Assembly (NCBI GenBank): GCA_002331565.1
Contig: DCZC01000242.1
Span: 1 to 45,858 of the forward strand
DNA from: Gemmatimonas sp. UBA2094
Lineage (GTDB): Bacteria > Gemmatimonadota > Gemmatimonadetes > Gemmatimonadales > Gemmatimonadaceae
Length of the DNA: 45,858 bases
Direction of reading: 5' to 3'
Of this stretch, positions 24,101 through 31,277 are shown one piece after another. A program made the translations under genes and the position numbers. Each line of letters begins with the position of its first letter. The first letter of the stretch is position 1. Below the pieces are notes generated by a model. That model made no database searches, had not been told where the DNA came from, and saw nothing but the letters and a program-made list of their open reading frames with translations.

Positions 24101-25540
24101 GTGACGCATGATACCACCGGAGCACGGCGGCTGCTCCTCGTCGTGGCCGACGGTGTGCGTCCGGATGTCCTCGCCGAGGAGATGGAAGCGGGACGTGTCC
24201 CGACGCTGGCCGCCCTGCGCGATCGGGGCAGCGCCCACCAGATCACCTCCTCGTTTCCGTCGGTGACCGGACCGGCCTATGTGCCGTTCCTCATGGGCAC
24301 GCACCCGGCGCGCGTGGGTATGCCGGGGCTGCGGTGGTTCGACCGCAGCCGCTCACTGCGCTGGGCCACGGGACAGTCGCGCAGCTATGCCGGGATCGAC
24401 ATCTGGCATGTCGACCGTGACCTCGCGCCGGAGGTGCCCACGCTGCTCGAGTACGCACGGCCGTCGCTGGCCGCGCTCAGCATGATCGGGCGTGGTGCCA
24501 CACACGGCCGTATCGGGCGCGGCATCGGCTGGATGTTCCGCGCGGCGCCCGCGCATTTTCGCGGCGACCTGCTCGGGTGGCGTCGCGTCGAGCAGCACGC
24601 CGTGAACGTGTTCTTCGAGCGATTCGCGCGCATCCGTCCGCGCATGTCGGTGCTGGGGATCCTGAGCGGCGACAAGTTCGCCCACAAGTTCGGGCCGCGC
24701 TCCGCACCGGTGCGTACGGCCATCGCCGATGTCGATGCCGCCGTCGCCAGGGCGCAGCGCATCGCCGCACGCGATGGTTGGGGAGAGTCGCTGCACATCT
24801 GGATCACCGGCGATCATGGCCACGACGCCATCACGCAGCACGATGATCTGCACGGCTGGCTGGAAGGCGAAGGGCTGCGGGTGCGCGCGCATCCCCGCCT
24901 CACGGTGAAGAATCCCGACGTGGTGCTCATGGTGGGAGGTAACGCCATGGCGCATCTCTATTTTACGCCGAGCGAACGGTCGCGTCGCTGGTGGAGCAAT
25001 CATGCGCCCGCGTGGGACGGGCTGCTCGACCGGCTGGTCTCGCGACCGGCCATCGACCTCGTGGCGGTGAACGTGTCGGCCGACGTCGTGCAGGTGCGCC
25101 ACGCGGGACGCGGCCACGCCGAGGTGCGCCGCGCGCACGGCGCGGGAGGCGCGCGCTGGTCGTATGTGTGCACGAATGGCGACCCGTTGGAACTGGGTGG
25201 CTCGCTGCACCATCTCGACGCCTGTACTGCGTGGGAGGTGACCGCCGCCGGGCGTTACCCCGATGCGCTCGTACAACTGTCGCTGCTCGGGGCGAGTGCA
25301 CGCTCGGGGGACGTCCTCGTCTCCGCCGCCGAAGGGTGGGATCTCCGCTCGCGATTCGAGCCGGTCCCGCATGTCTCCACCCACGGTGCGCTGCTCAGGG
25401 ATCAGATGCTGGTGCCGCTCATCGTCGACACGCCCATCGCGCGGACACCGCAGCGCACCACCGACATCGTGCCGTCGGCCTTGGACCTCCTGTCCATCAC
25501 GGCCGATACCGCATTCGACGGGCGGTCGTTCCTGCGATAG
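24101..25540 (+). CDS. Alkaline phosphatase superfamily (nucleotide pyrophosphatase/phosphodiesterase-like) protein
   Basis: Start GTG 24101, 479 residues, no signal peptide. The N-terminus LLLVVADGVRPDVL holds the first metal-ligand Asp. The SSFPSVTGPAYVPFLMGTHP region holds the nucleophile Ser/Thr position, GDKFAHKFGP the second metal region, and WITGDHGHDAI the DHG/H ligands. These are the marks of type I phosphodiesterases (PF01663). The substrate may be a phosphodiester lipid or nucleotide. The absence of an export signal suggests cytosolic action, unlike most relatives. It converges with the MazG-like gene with a 7-base gap. Confidence 0.82.
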   Translation: MTHDTTGARRLLLVVADGVRPDVLAEEMEAGRVPTLAALRDRGSAHQITSSFPSVTGPAYVPFLMGTHPARVGMPGLRWFDRSRSLRWATGQSRSYAGIDIWHVDRDLAPEVPTLLEYARPSLAALSMIGRGATHGRIGRGIGWMFRAAPAHFRGDLLGWRRVEQHAVNVFFERFARIRPRMSVLGILSGDKFAHKFGPRSAPVRTAIADVDAAVARAQRIAARDGWGESLHIWITGDHGHDAITQHDDLHGWLEGEGLRVRAHPRLTVKNPDVVLMVGGNAMAHLYFTPSERSRRWWSNHAPAWDGLLDRLVSRPAIDLVAVNVSADVVQVRHAGRGHAEVRRAHGAGGARWSYVCTNGDPLELGGSLHHLDACTAWEVTAAGRYPDALVQLSLLGASARSGDVLVSAAEGWDLRSRFEPVPHVSTHGALLRDQMLVPLIVDTPIARTPQRTTDIVPSALDLLSITADTAFDGRSFLR

Positions 25541-25547
25541 CCCGCGC

Positions 25548-25874
25548 TCACTCCGCCCGGTTGCGACTGCGCTCGGGGTCGAACCCTTCCGGATAGCGCT
25601 TGCGCAACTTCTCGATGTTGCGCTGCGCGATCTCGTCGAGCGACACGTCGAGCACCGTAGCGCAGGCACCGATGTACCAGAGGCAGTCGCCCAGCTCCTT
25701 GATGATCGCGTCGCGATCGAGCGGCGTCGCGTGGAAGAGATGTTTCTTGACGATCTCGGCCGTTTCGCCGGCCTCACCGGTGAGCCCCAACGCGGCATTC
25801 GCCAGTTGCTGCTCGTAGGTACGATCGTGGGCGAGCGTGCGCGCCGCCAGCTGTTGGTATTCGTCGAGGTTCAT
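25548..25874 (-). CDS. MazG-like NTP pyrophosphohydrolase
   Basis: Starting at ATG 25874 (MNLDEYQQLAARTL), the 108-residue product is an all-alpha NTP-PPase with the metal-binding pattern GLTGEAGETAEIVKKHLF, then IIKELGDCLWYIGACA (ExxE...ExxD). Single-domain MazG-like proteins hydrolyse (d)NTPs to monophosphates and are often house-cleaning enzymes. A longer reading to 25970 overlaps the divergent small gene and has no support. Confidence 0.85.
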   Translation of the reverse strand: MNLDEYQQLAARTLAHDRTYEQQLANAALGLTGEAGETAEIVKKHLFHATPLDRDAIIKELGDCLWYIGACATVLDVSLDEIAQRNIEKLRKRYPEGFDPERSRNRAE

Positions 25875-25920
25875 GGCCTGCGAATCTACACGCGGTGCCG
25901 GGCCTTGGTATATTTCGGGC

Positions 25921-26169
25921 ATGGCGTGGATCTCGCTCACCTTCGCTCTGGCGCTGCGCGCGCTGCTCAACCCGGCGCTGGCCGTGGATCTGCTGCGCGT
26001 GGCTTGGCGATTCCGCCATCGGCACTGGTACCGTCGGTTTCCGTTCCTGCCGCTTCCAGCTACCAGCTATGTCCGGTGGCGCATGTACACGGCCTACGGG
26101 GACGACGGCGCGATTCCGCCGGCCGAGGACGTGATCGCGTTCGCGCGCTGGGTGGGGCGGCAGCCCTGA
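25921..26169 (+). CDS. Small conserved hypothetical protein (82 aa)
   Basis: ATG 25921, 82 residues. A hydrophobic N-terminal helix (WISLTFALALRALLNPALAVDLL) is followed by an aromatic/basic segment (RVAWRFRHRHWYRRFPFLPLP), the motif YVRWRMYTAYGD, and a short helical tail. It could be a peripheral membrane protein. I recall related small proteins with a similar WRM-TAYG motif but no function. The stop at 26169 lies 11 bases before the queG start, so the two may be co-translated. Confidence 0.7.
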   Translation: MAWISLTFALALRALLNPALAVDLLRVAWRFRHRHWYRRFPFLPLPATSYVRWRMYTAYGDDGAIPPAEDVIAFARWVGRQP

Positions 26170-26180
26170 TCGGGCGGGCG

Positions 26181-27311
26181 GTGGGGTCACCCGATCCGGG
26201 TCACCCGATCCGGGTCACCCCGTCGCCGACTCCGGAAAGGGCATCGCTCACACAGCGCCTCACGGCCTTCGCCTACGGGCTCGGTTTCGATGCCGTGGGT
26301 GTCGCGACACTGGGCGAGCCGGCCACACGCGCGGCATTCGACGCATGGCTCGCCCGCGGGCAGCACGCCGGCATGCACTATCTCGACGGGGCGGGCGCCG
26401 AGCTGCGCCGGGATGCGCGGCGGCCGCATCCGGGAGCCACGCACGCCGTGGTGCTGGCCGCGTCGTATGGTGGACATGTACCGTCGGGCGCGGTGGCGCG
26501 GTACGCCAGGGGCGACGACTACCACGAAGTACTGCGCGAACGGGTGCGCGAGGTCCACCACTGGCTCGAGCGGGAGGTCGGCCACCCCGTGAACGCGCGC
26601 CCGTATGTAGACAGCGGCCCCTTGCTCGAGCGGGATCTTGCCCAACGGGCGGGACTGGGCTGGTTCGGCAAGAATACCATGCTCATCACGCCGGAGGCGG
26701 GCTCGTTCCTGTTTCTCGCCTCGCTGCTGGTGGAGTTCGAGCTGGAGCCAAGCGCGCCGTTCGAGGCCGACCGGTGCGGCAGCTGTACGCGGTGTCTCGA
26801 CGCCTGCCCCACCGGTGCGTTACCGGCCCCGCGCGTGCTCGACGCCAACCGGTGCATCAGCTATCTCACCATCGAGCACCGCGGCGCGATTCCGCCGGCG
26901 CTGCGTTACGGCGTGGGGGGGCTGCTCTACGGCTGCGACATCTGCAATGACGTGTGCCCGTGGAACGTGAAGTTCGCGCGCGAGGCGATGCTGCCCGAGT
27001 TCATACCGCGCGAACTGTTCACTGAAGCGCACGACGGCGAGGGCACGCGCGCGCTGGCACGCGCGTTCCTCATGATGTCGCCAGCCGACTATGCCGCGGC
27101 CTTCAAGGGGTCGGCGATCAAGCGCGCCAAACTGTGGATGCTGCAGCGCAACGCGTGCGTGGTGCTGGGTAACGTCGGCACCGACGAAGATCTTACCGTG
27201 CTCGATGCGATGGACGCCCATGAACATGCGCTCGTGCGGGAGCATGCGGTGTGGGCAATCGACCACATCGTGAGGCGGAGCCGCGATTTGCCCGGCCCGC
27301 GCCAGCGATAG
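26181..27311 (+). CDS. queG: Epoxyqueuosine reductase QueG
   Basis: GTG 26181 is the only usable in-frame start near the conserved region, giving 376 residues. The protein has the cobalamin-binding N-terminal domain, the catalytic Asp in PYVDSGPLLER (D144), GWFGKNTMLI, and two 4Fe-4S clusters: CGSCTRCLDACPTGAL (199-214) and GCDICNDVCPWN (251-262), with C225 completing the set. A HEAT-like tail ends the protein. It reduces epoxyqueuosine to queuosine in tRNA. The first 15 codons run through a 14-base direct repeat whose unit length is not a multiple of three, so the N-terminus is uncertain and may be slippage-prone. Confidence 0.92.
   Translation: MGSPDPGHPIRVTPSPTPERASLTQRLTAFAYGLGFDAVGVATLGEPATRAAFDAWLARGQHAGMHYLDGAGAELRRDARRPHPGATHAVVLAASYGGHVPSGAVARYARGDDYHEVLRERVREVHHWLEREVGHPVNARPYVDSGPLLERDLAQRAGLGWFGKNTMLITPEAGSFLFLASLLVEFELEPSAPFEADRCGSCTRCLDACPTGALPAPRVLDANRCISYLTIEHRGAIPPALRYGVGGLLYGCDICNDVCPWNVKFAREAMLPEFIPRELFTEAHDGEGTRALARAFLMMSPADYAAAFKGSAIKRAKLWMLQRNACVVLGNVGTDEDLTVLDAMDAHEHALVREHAVWAIDHIVRRSRDLPGPRQR
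26184..26221 (+). repeat. 14-bp tandem direct repeat at the queG start
   Basis: The unit GGGTCACCCGATCC occurs perfectly at 26184-26197 and 26198-26211, followed by a partial third copy to 26221. Each unit is two 7-base halves. The array lies 3 bases inside the predicted queG reading frame, just after the GTG. Confidence 0.85.
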
Positions 27312-27407
27312 CGAGCGCCGGTCGTGCGCGCGTCGTTGCCACGTCTTCGGACCGCGCTGCTGCCCGCCGAGGCACCGTGCAACTGGCACGATACCATCCC
27401 GACGTGA

Positions 27408-27690
27408 AGAGGCCCCCGCCTGCGGAATCCGCAAACGGGGGCCTCTCGCTGGTGAACGGCTCTCGTGTTGGTTCGATTCCGTCGCACATCAGGTTACCCT
27501 GTTGCCGATGGACGGAGCACCGCTCTTACCCATGATGTACGGCCACACCACAGGCGCATTGCCTACGCAACACCGCGGTCGGGGCCAGCGACCTCTCGAC
27601 CTGTCCCATCGCTCGAACTGCGATGAGGCGGCCTTCCGCACGGCGTCCCGGGAGAAGGCATCCGTTCGCGATGTGCCGTTCGCGAACGCA
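27408..27690 (-). ncRNA. Candidate structured ncRNA, copy A of a duplicated element
   Basis: This 470-base gap after queG contains no credible gene but holds copy A of an element also found at 29332-29620. Read on the minus strand, a -10-like TATGCT (complement of 27696-27701; TTGACT lies 15 bases upstream) is followed by hairpins. In plus coordinates these are: GTTCGCGA 27664-27671 with TCGCGAAC 27680-27687; GCCTTC 27631-27636 with GAAGGC 27654-27659; a GATGCG/CGCATC-type hairpin around a conserved TCGAACT loop; 27577-27601 (GGTCG/CGACC outer stem); and TTGC/GCAA near 27559-27571. The last is a strong 11-bp GC stem, AGAGGCCCCCG 27408-27418 with CGGGGGCCTCT 27436-27446. The final stem could act as a terminator, though the following tail (TCACG) is a poor U-tract. 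Function unknown. Confidence 0.55.
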
Positions 27691-27744
27691 AGGGAAGCAT
27701 ACCACAATCCTGATCGAGTCAATATCGGAGGATGTCCGGCATGA

Positions 27745-27763
27745 TGTCGGATGGTGTCCGACA
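27745..27763 (-). terminator. Short hairpin after the lipoprotein gene at 27781
   Basis: TGTCGGA (27745-27751) and TCCGACA (27757-27763) form a perfect 7-bp stem with a 5-base loop, about 20 bases past the stop at 27781 on the minus strand. No U-tract follows, so termination is uncertain. A comparable sequence follows copy B near 29660-29680. Confidence 0.35.
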
Positions 27764-27780
27764 CGACGCCACACAGGCGA

Positions 27781-28503
27781 TCAGGAACCGCGGGCGGGTC
27801 CGGTCTTGCGCGTGTGCTTCTCAGTTGCCGCGATCACGGACCGCAGATCCTGCTGCACTCGGGCCATGCTCGCACCAGACGTCAGCGGGACGTGCTTGAG
27901 CAGATCCGTCCCCAGCCGCCTCGCATCGGCCAGTTGCAGCGACTCGTACTTGTCCACCGGAGTGGCTGCATCTGTGTTGGCCCGCTCGATATGATCGACG
28001 GTCATGATGATCTCGGCCGCCGCCGACATCGTGTCCTTGCGGACCCACGCCGCGTCGAGCCGTGCGGCGTGACGCTCGGCTTCCGCGAGGTTCGCGCGGG
28101 CGAACGCGCCGTCGAGTGCCCGCAGGGCGATCCCCTCCTTTCCTTCGGCCACGCGCGCCAGGGAATCGAGCTCGCCCTCCACGTAGGTGAGTCGCCCCTT
28201 GACCTTCACGGCCGCACTGTCGCGGACCTGCCTGAAGTACCGCGCTGCATCTCGGAGCGCCGCGGCGGCTTTTCGCGCATCCTTCTGCGCGATGGCGGTA
28301 TGCGCACGTTGGAAGAATTGTACGGGCTCCTTGCGGAGCGCGAGTTCGCCGGGAACCGAGTCGACCATGGCGATGGTGGGGATACCGGACGCCGTGCTGT
28401 CACCCAACGAGGCGGTCGTCCCCTTGTTCATGGGTTCCCCCGTGCATCCCCACAGCACCACGAAACCCGGAATCGCGCGGGCCAGGCCTCTCATATTTTG
28501 CAT
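27781..28503 (-). CDS. Putative lipoprotein, helical, unknown function
   Basis: ATG 28503 is preceded by a strong ribosome site (GAGGAGA, complement of 28511-28517, 7-base spacing). The 240-residue product starts with MQNMRGLARAIPGFVVLWGCTG, a lipoprotein-like signal with Cys at about 20 (the Trp at -2 is atypical). The rest is Ala-, Asp- and Arg-rich and helical, including FQRAHTAIAQKDARKAAAALRDAARYFRQ and a TPR-like pattern of Ala/Leu spacing. Similar helical proteins often have YfdX- or TPR-type bundles, but I do not recognise a family. It follows the second lipoprotein gene by 57 bases and is bracketed by the two copies of the structured element. Confidence 0.75.
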   Translation of the reverse strand: MQNMRGLARAIPGFVVLWGCTGEPMNKGTTASLGDSTASGIPTIAMVDSVPGELALRKEPVQFFQRAHTAIAQKDARKAAAALRDAARYFRQVRDSAAVKVKGRLTYVEGELDSLARVAEGKEGIALRALDGAFARANLAEAERHAARLDAAWVRKDTMSAAAEIIMTVDHIERANTDAATPVDKYESLQLADARRLGTDLLKHVPLTSGASMARVQQDLRSVIAATEKHTRKTGPARGS

Positions 28504-28560
28504 GGTATTCTCTCCTCGAGTCATGCGTGAACGGGACGGATCCGATACGCCGATGCGCCT

Positions 28561-29295
28561 TCAGCGCGTCTTGCGCACCGCGAATGGAATGGCCGCTTCT
28601 CCGAGCACAGTGCCACCGAGTGTGGCGGCATCGTCGGCAATGGACACGATGCGCGCGCGGAATGTGACCGACGCGGCGTCCGGGTCGACGGTCCGGAAGT
28701 ACAGGAAGCCGGTGACGCGTCCATCATGCTCGATGACGCCCTCGGGCAATGCCATGGCGAGGACTTCGACCGATGGCCGCACCGCACGGGTGAAGTCGGT
28801 GTACCAGAAGGCGTAGTAGCCCGGGTCGTAGAACAAATACCGGCGCCGGTACACCGGAACGCCGGGATAGAGCGGTGCGAAGTACGGCGCCAGATAGAAG
28901 CGCTGATAGGTGAAACCGGGCGTGCCGACCGGAGAGAAACCCATCGACAGCATAGGCGAGAACAGCTCTCCCTCCACACGGACGGGCGGCAACGCCGGAT
29001 AGCGGCGCCCATTGGCCGCGACAAGCACGAAATCGTCGTAGCGCACCCGCACTGCCACGGCGGCCCGATTCTCGATCGTCACCCGCACCGGCTGTACGCG
29101 ACCGAGCACGCGATGGTCACCCGGCCATGCGTCGACCTCGGCCACCACGCGTACGCCTGCAACGTCGGCCTGTGCGCCGCCCGGAAGTCCGGGTACCGGC
29201 TGCGCATCCGGCGATGGCGAGAGCGCGGCAGACGCACAGCCGCACAACAGCAGCATCGGGAGCGCACTCCCTTTGTGAAACCACCCCCTGGACAT
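28561..29295 (-). CDS. Putative lipoprotein with beta-rich and Tyr/Pro-rich middle region, unknown function
   Basis: ATG 29295 has a perfect AGGAGG (complement of 29300-29305) four bases upstream, so the start is secure. The 244-residue product begins MSRGWFHKGSALPMLLLCGCAS, a lipoprotein signal. A beta-sandwich-like part follows (RPVRVTIENRA-type pattern, VRYDDFVLVAANGRRY). A Tyr/Phe/Pro-rich stretch (about 125-165: YQRFYLAPYFAPLYP, YDPGYYAFWYTDF) comes next, and then a final beta region. No family recognised. Probably one mRNA with the downstream lipoprotein gene at 27781-28503. Copy B of the structured element lies just upstream. Confidence 0.78.
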   Translation of the reverse strand: MSRGWFHKGSALPMLLLCGCASAALSPSPDAQPVPGLPGGAQADVAGVRVVAEVDAWPGDHRVLGRVQPVRVTIENRAAVAVRVRYDDFVLVAANGRRYPALPPVRVEGELFSPMLSMGFSPVGTPGFTYQRFYLAPYFAPLYPGVPVYRRRYLFYDPGYYAFWYTDFTRAVRPSVEVLAMALPEGVIEHDGRVTGFLYFRTVDPDAASVTFRARIVSIADDAATLGGTVLGEAAIPFAVRKTR

Positions 29296-29331
29296 CACGC
29301 CTCCTGTGTCGCGTTGGCCGGTGTCAATGAG

Positions 29332-29620
29332 ATGGCCCTCCGGCATGCGTTCACACGCACACCGGAGGGCCATACGCTGGCGAATGGCATCCACAATGGT
29401 TCGACATCATCGGTGGTTCAGGTCGCCCTGTCTGCCCGATGACCGGGATGGCGTTCTTTCCACGGCACACGGCGATGTCGTGGATGCATTGCCGAAGCAA
29501 TACGTCGATCGAGGCCAGCAACCTCCCGATCGGCCCCGTCGCTCGAACTGCGGCGGGACAGCTCTCCGCGCGGCGTCCCGGGAGAGAGCATCCGTTCGCG
29601 ACGAGCCGTTCGCGAACGCA
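29332..29620 (-). ncRNA. Candidate structured ncRNA, copy B of the duplicated element
   Basis: Homologous to 27408-27690 over its full length and in the same orientation. The -10-like TATGCT is the complement of 29626-29631. Hairpins in plus coordinates: GTTCGCGA 29594-29601 with TCGCGAAC 29610-29617; GCTCTC 29561-29566 with GAGAGC 29584-29589 (copy A has GCCTTC/GAAGGC: paired changes); 29507-29531 with GATCG/CGATC (copy A GGTCG/CGACC); ATTGC 29488-29492 with GCAAT 29497-29501; and a 12-bp end stem ATGGCCCTCCGG 29332-29343 with CCGGAGGGCCAT 29362-29373. Loop sequences stay conserved while stems covary. The remaining bases to the CBS gene at 29823 hold no credible ORF. Confidence 0.55.
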
Positions 29621-29822
29621 AGGAGAGCATACGACGTCCCTGATGCGCCGCGTATCAGTCCGGATCCGACAGGGTGTCAGACGGCCGCGCAGCGATGCCT
29701 CGTCACGGAAACTTCCCAAATCCGGTCCGCGTGATTCGGGCAGGTTGTAAGGCGAATGCCGACACCGCCGTGCCATCGCGTGGGCATCGTGACAGTCCAC
29801 TCAAACGCCAGAGGACCATACG

Positions 29823-30314
29823 ATGATTGCCCGTGAAGTGATGTCGACGTCGGTGAAAGTCGTGACACCGTTGACCACGCTCGCCGAAGCGGCGTCGATC
29901 ATGAAGCTGTACGACGTCGGCTTTCTGCCCGTCGTCGACGCATCGAATCTTTCACACCTGGCCGGCGTATTGACCGACCGGGATCTCGTGCTGCGTGGTT
30001 TGGCAGACCGGCGGAGCGCCGACCTGACCGTCCGGCTTGCCATGTCCAATCCACCTTTGGTGACAGCGCGGGAAACGACTGAAGTTCATGAATTGCTGCG
30101 CATGATGCAGCGCCACCAAATCCGGCGCATTCCCATCGTGTCCAATGACGGCATACTGACCGGTGTCGTCAGCCAGGGTGACCTCGCCCTCCGTATCGGG
30201 CCGAGCGAACCCGAGGCGATCGAGGAGCTGCTCGAGCGCGTTTCCGCACCGGCGTGGATGACTCCATTGCTGAATGGTGCCGTACAAGAGCCTCGCGGTG
30301 ACCATCGTGGGTGA
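29823..30314 (+). CDS. CBS-domain pair protein
   Basis: ATG 29823 has GAGGA seven bases upstream (29811-29815). The 163-residue product is two CBS motifs: EVMSTSVKVVTPLTTLAEAASIM...VGFLPVVD...LAGVLTDRDLVLR, then PPLVTARETTEVHELLRMMQRHQIRRIPIVSNDGILTGVVSQGDLAL, with a short tail. The DRD and GDL ends are the usual nucleotide-binding Asp positions. Stand-alone CBS pairs sense adenine nucleotides and often sit in stress or energy modules. It precedes a response regulator by about 170 bases, which contain no ORF but may hold that gene's promoter. Confidence 0.9.
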   Translation: MIAREVMSTSVKVVTPLTTLAEAASIMKLYDVGFLPVVDASNLSHLAGVLTDRDLVLRGLADRRSADLTVRLAMSNPPLVTARETTEVHELLRMMQRHQIRRIPIVSNDGILTGVVSQGDLALRIGPSEPEAIEELLERVSAPAWMTPLLNGAVQEPRGDHRG

Positions 30315-30485
30315 GTGAGTCACCAAGTCGTCGGCGGGGCGTGAGGCGCGAACGCAGGCGTCGTGCACACCCCGGCCCGGCGCTGCGGTTGTAGGGGATT
30401 TGCCGCTTGTCACCGATCCATGCATTCCCTACGGTGCTCTCATCGCCCGCGCATTGCAGCGCGGCGAGGGACACGGGAGCGGACT

Positions 30486-31277
30486 ATGACAATGAATGAC
30501 GCAGGCCGAGCCATGAGCGATAAGCCTGTACTCTCTCGCATCGACGAGCACAGCCTCGCCACGATCGGCGCGAAGCTCGCCAGTCAACCTTACGCGAAGC
30601 GTGGGGTACCCATTGGCGATACACCGATTCGCGTGGTACTGGCCGACGATCACACGTTATTCCGCGCTGGTGTTCGCGTGTTGCTGCGACAAGCGCCGGA
30701 CATCGACATCATCGGTGAGGCGAATTCGAGTGAAGAGGCCATTGCCGTGGCCGAACGACTCAGCCCCGACGTACTCGTCCTCGATCTCGAAATGCCGGAC
30801 TGCAGCGGCCTGGCAGCCACGCAGGAGCTCACCAACCGGGTAGCGTCGGTGAAGGTGCTGATCCTGAGCATGTACAGCGAAGACGAGTACCTGCTGCCGG
30901 TCCTCGATGCGGGCGCCTGCGGCTATCTTACCAAGGAGTCGGCGGAGCAGGAGCTACTCGAAGCCATTCGCGCCGTGGCCCGGGGCGACACGTACGTCCG
31001 TCCCCGTGTCGCCCGTCTGCTGGCGTCCCATCAACGCACCAAGGCGCGCTCGCCGAAGGACCGCATGAGTGAGGATTTCAATCACTTGAGTCGGCGCGAG
31101 CGGGATGTGCTCGAACTCGTCGCGCATGGATTTGGTGGCGTCGAGATCGGCGAACGCCTCGGCATCAGCAACAAGACCGTCGAGACGTACAAAGAACGCA
31201 TCGAGGAGAAGCTGGGTCTCAAGCACCGCTCCGAATACATCACCTTCGCGCTCAGTATCGGACTGTTGCACCCCTGA
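30486..31277 (+). CDS. NarL/FixJ-type response regulator
   Basis: A 263-residue regulator starting at ATG 30486. After a 45-residue N-terminal extension of unknown role, the receiver domain shows IRVVLADDHTLFR (D54, D55), phospho-acceptor D100 in VLVLDLEMPD, S128 and K150 (YLTKES). A linker leads to a LuxR-type HTH: LSRRERDVLELVAHGFGGVEIGERLGISNKTVETYKERI. No cognate histidine kinase is in the window, so it is an orphan locally. Its 3' end overlaps the convergent baeRF gene by 26 bases. Confidence 0.93.
   Translation: MTMNDAGRAMSDKPVLSRIDEHSLATIGAKLASQPYAKRGVPIGDTPIRVVLADDHTLFRAGVRVLLRQAPDIDIIGEANSSEEAIAVAERLSPDVLVLDLEMPDCSGLAATQELTNRVASVKVLILSMYSEDEYLLPVLDAGACGYLTKESAEQELLEAIRAVARGDTYVRPRVARLLASHQRTKARSPKDRMSEDFNHLSRRERDVLELVAHGFGGVEIGERLGISNKTVETYKERIEEKLGLKHRSEYITFALSIGLLHP

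Noticed and set aside
27441..27490. A tRNA-like GGTTCGATTCC T-arm after the GC hairpin of copy A
   Set aside because: No acceptor, D or anticodon arm can be folded around it, and copy B changes this stretch without keeping T-arm pairing. It is part of the duplicated element.
27489..27764. Short minus-strand ORF (about 90 codons) in copy A and its counterpart at 29351-29800
   Set aside because: Conservation between the copies follows RNA stems and loops, not codon positions, and the frames are interrupted differently.
27400..29640. Interpretation of the duplicated element as integron attC sites or an insertion sequence
   Set aside because: No attC core pattern (RYYYAAC/GTTRRRY), no integrase, no transposase, and no terminal inverted repeats or target-site duplication could be seen.
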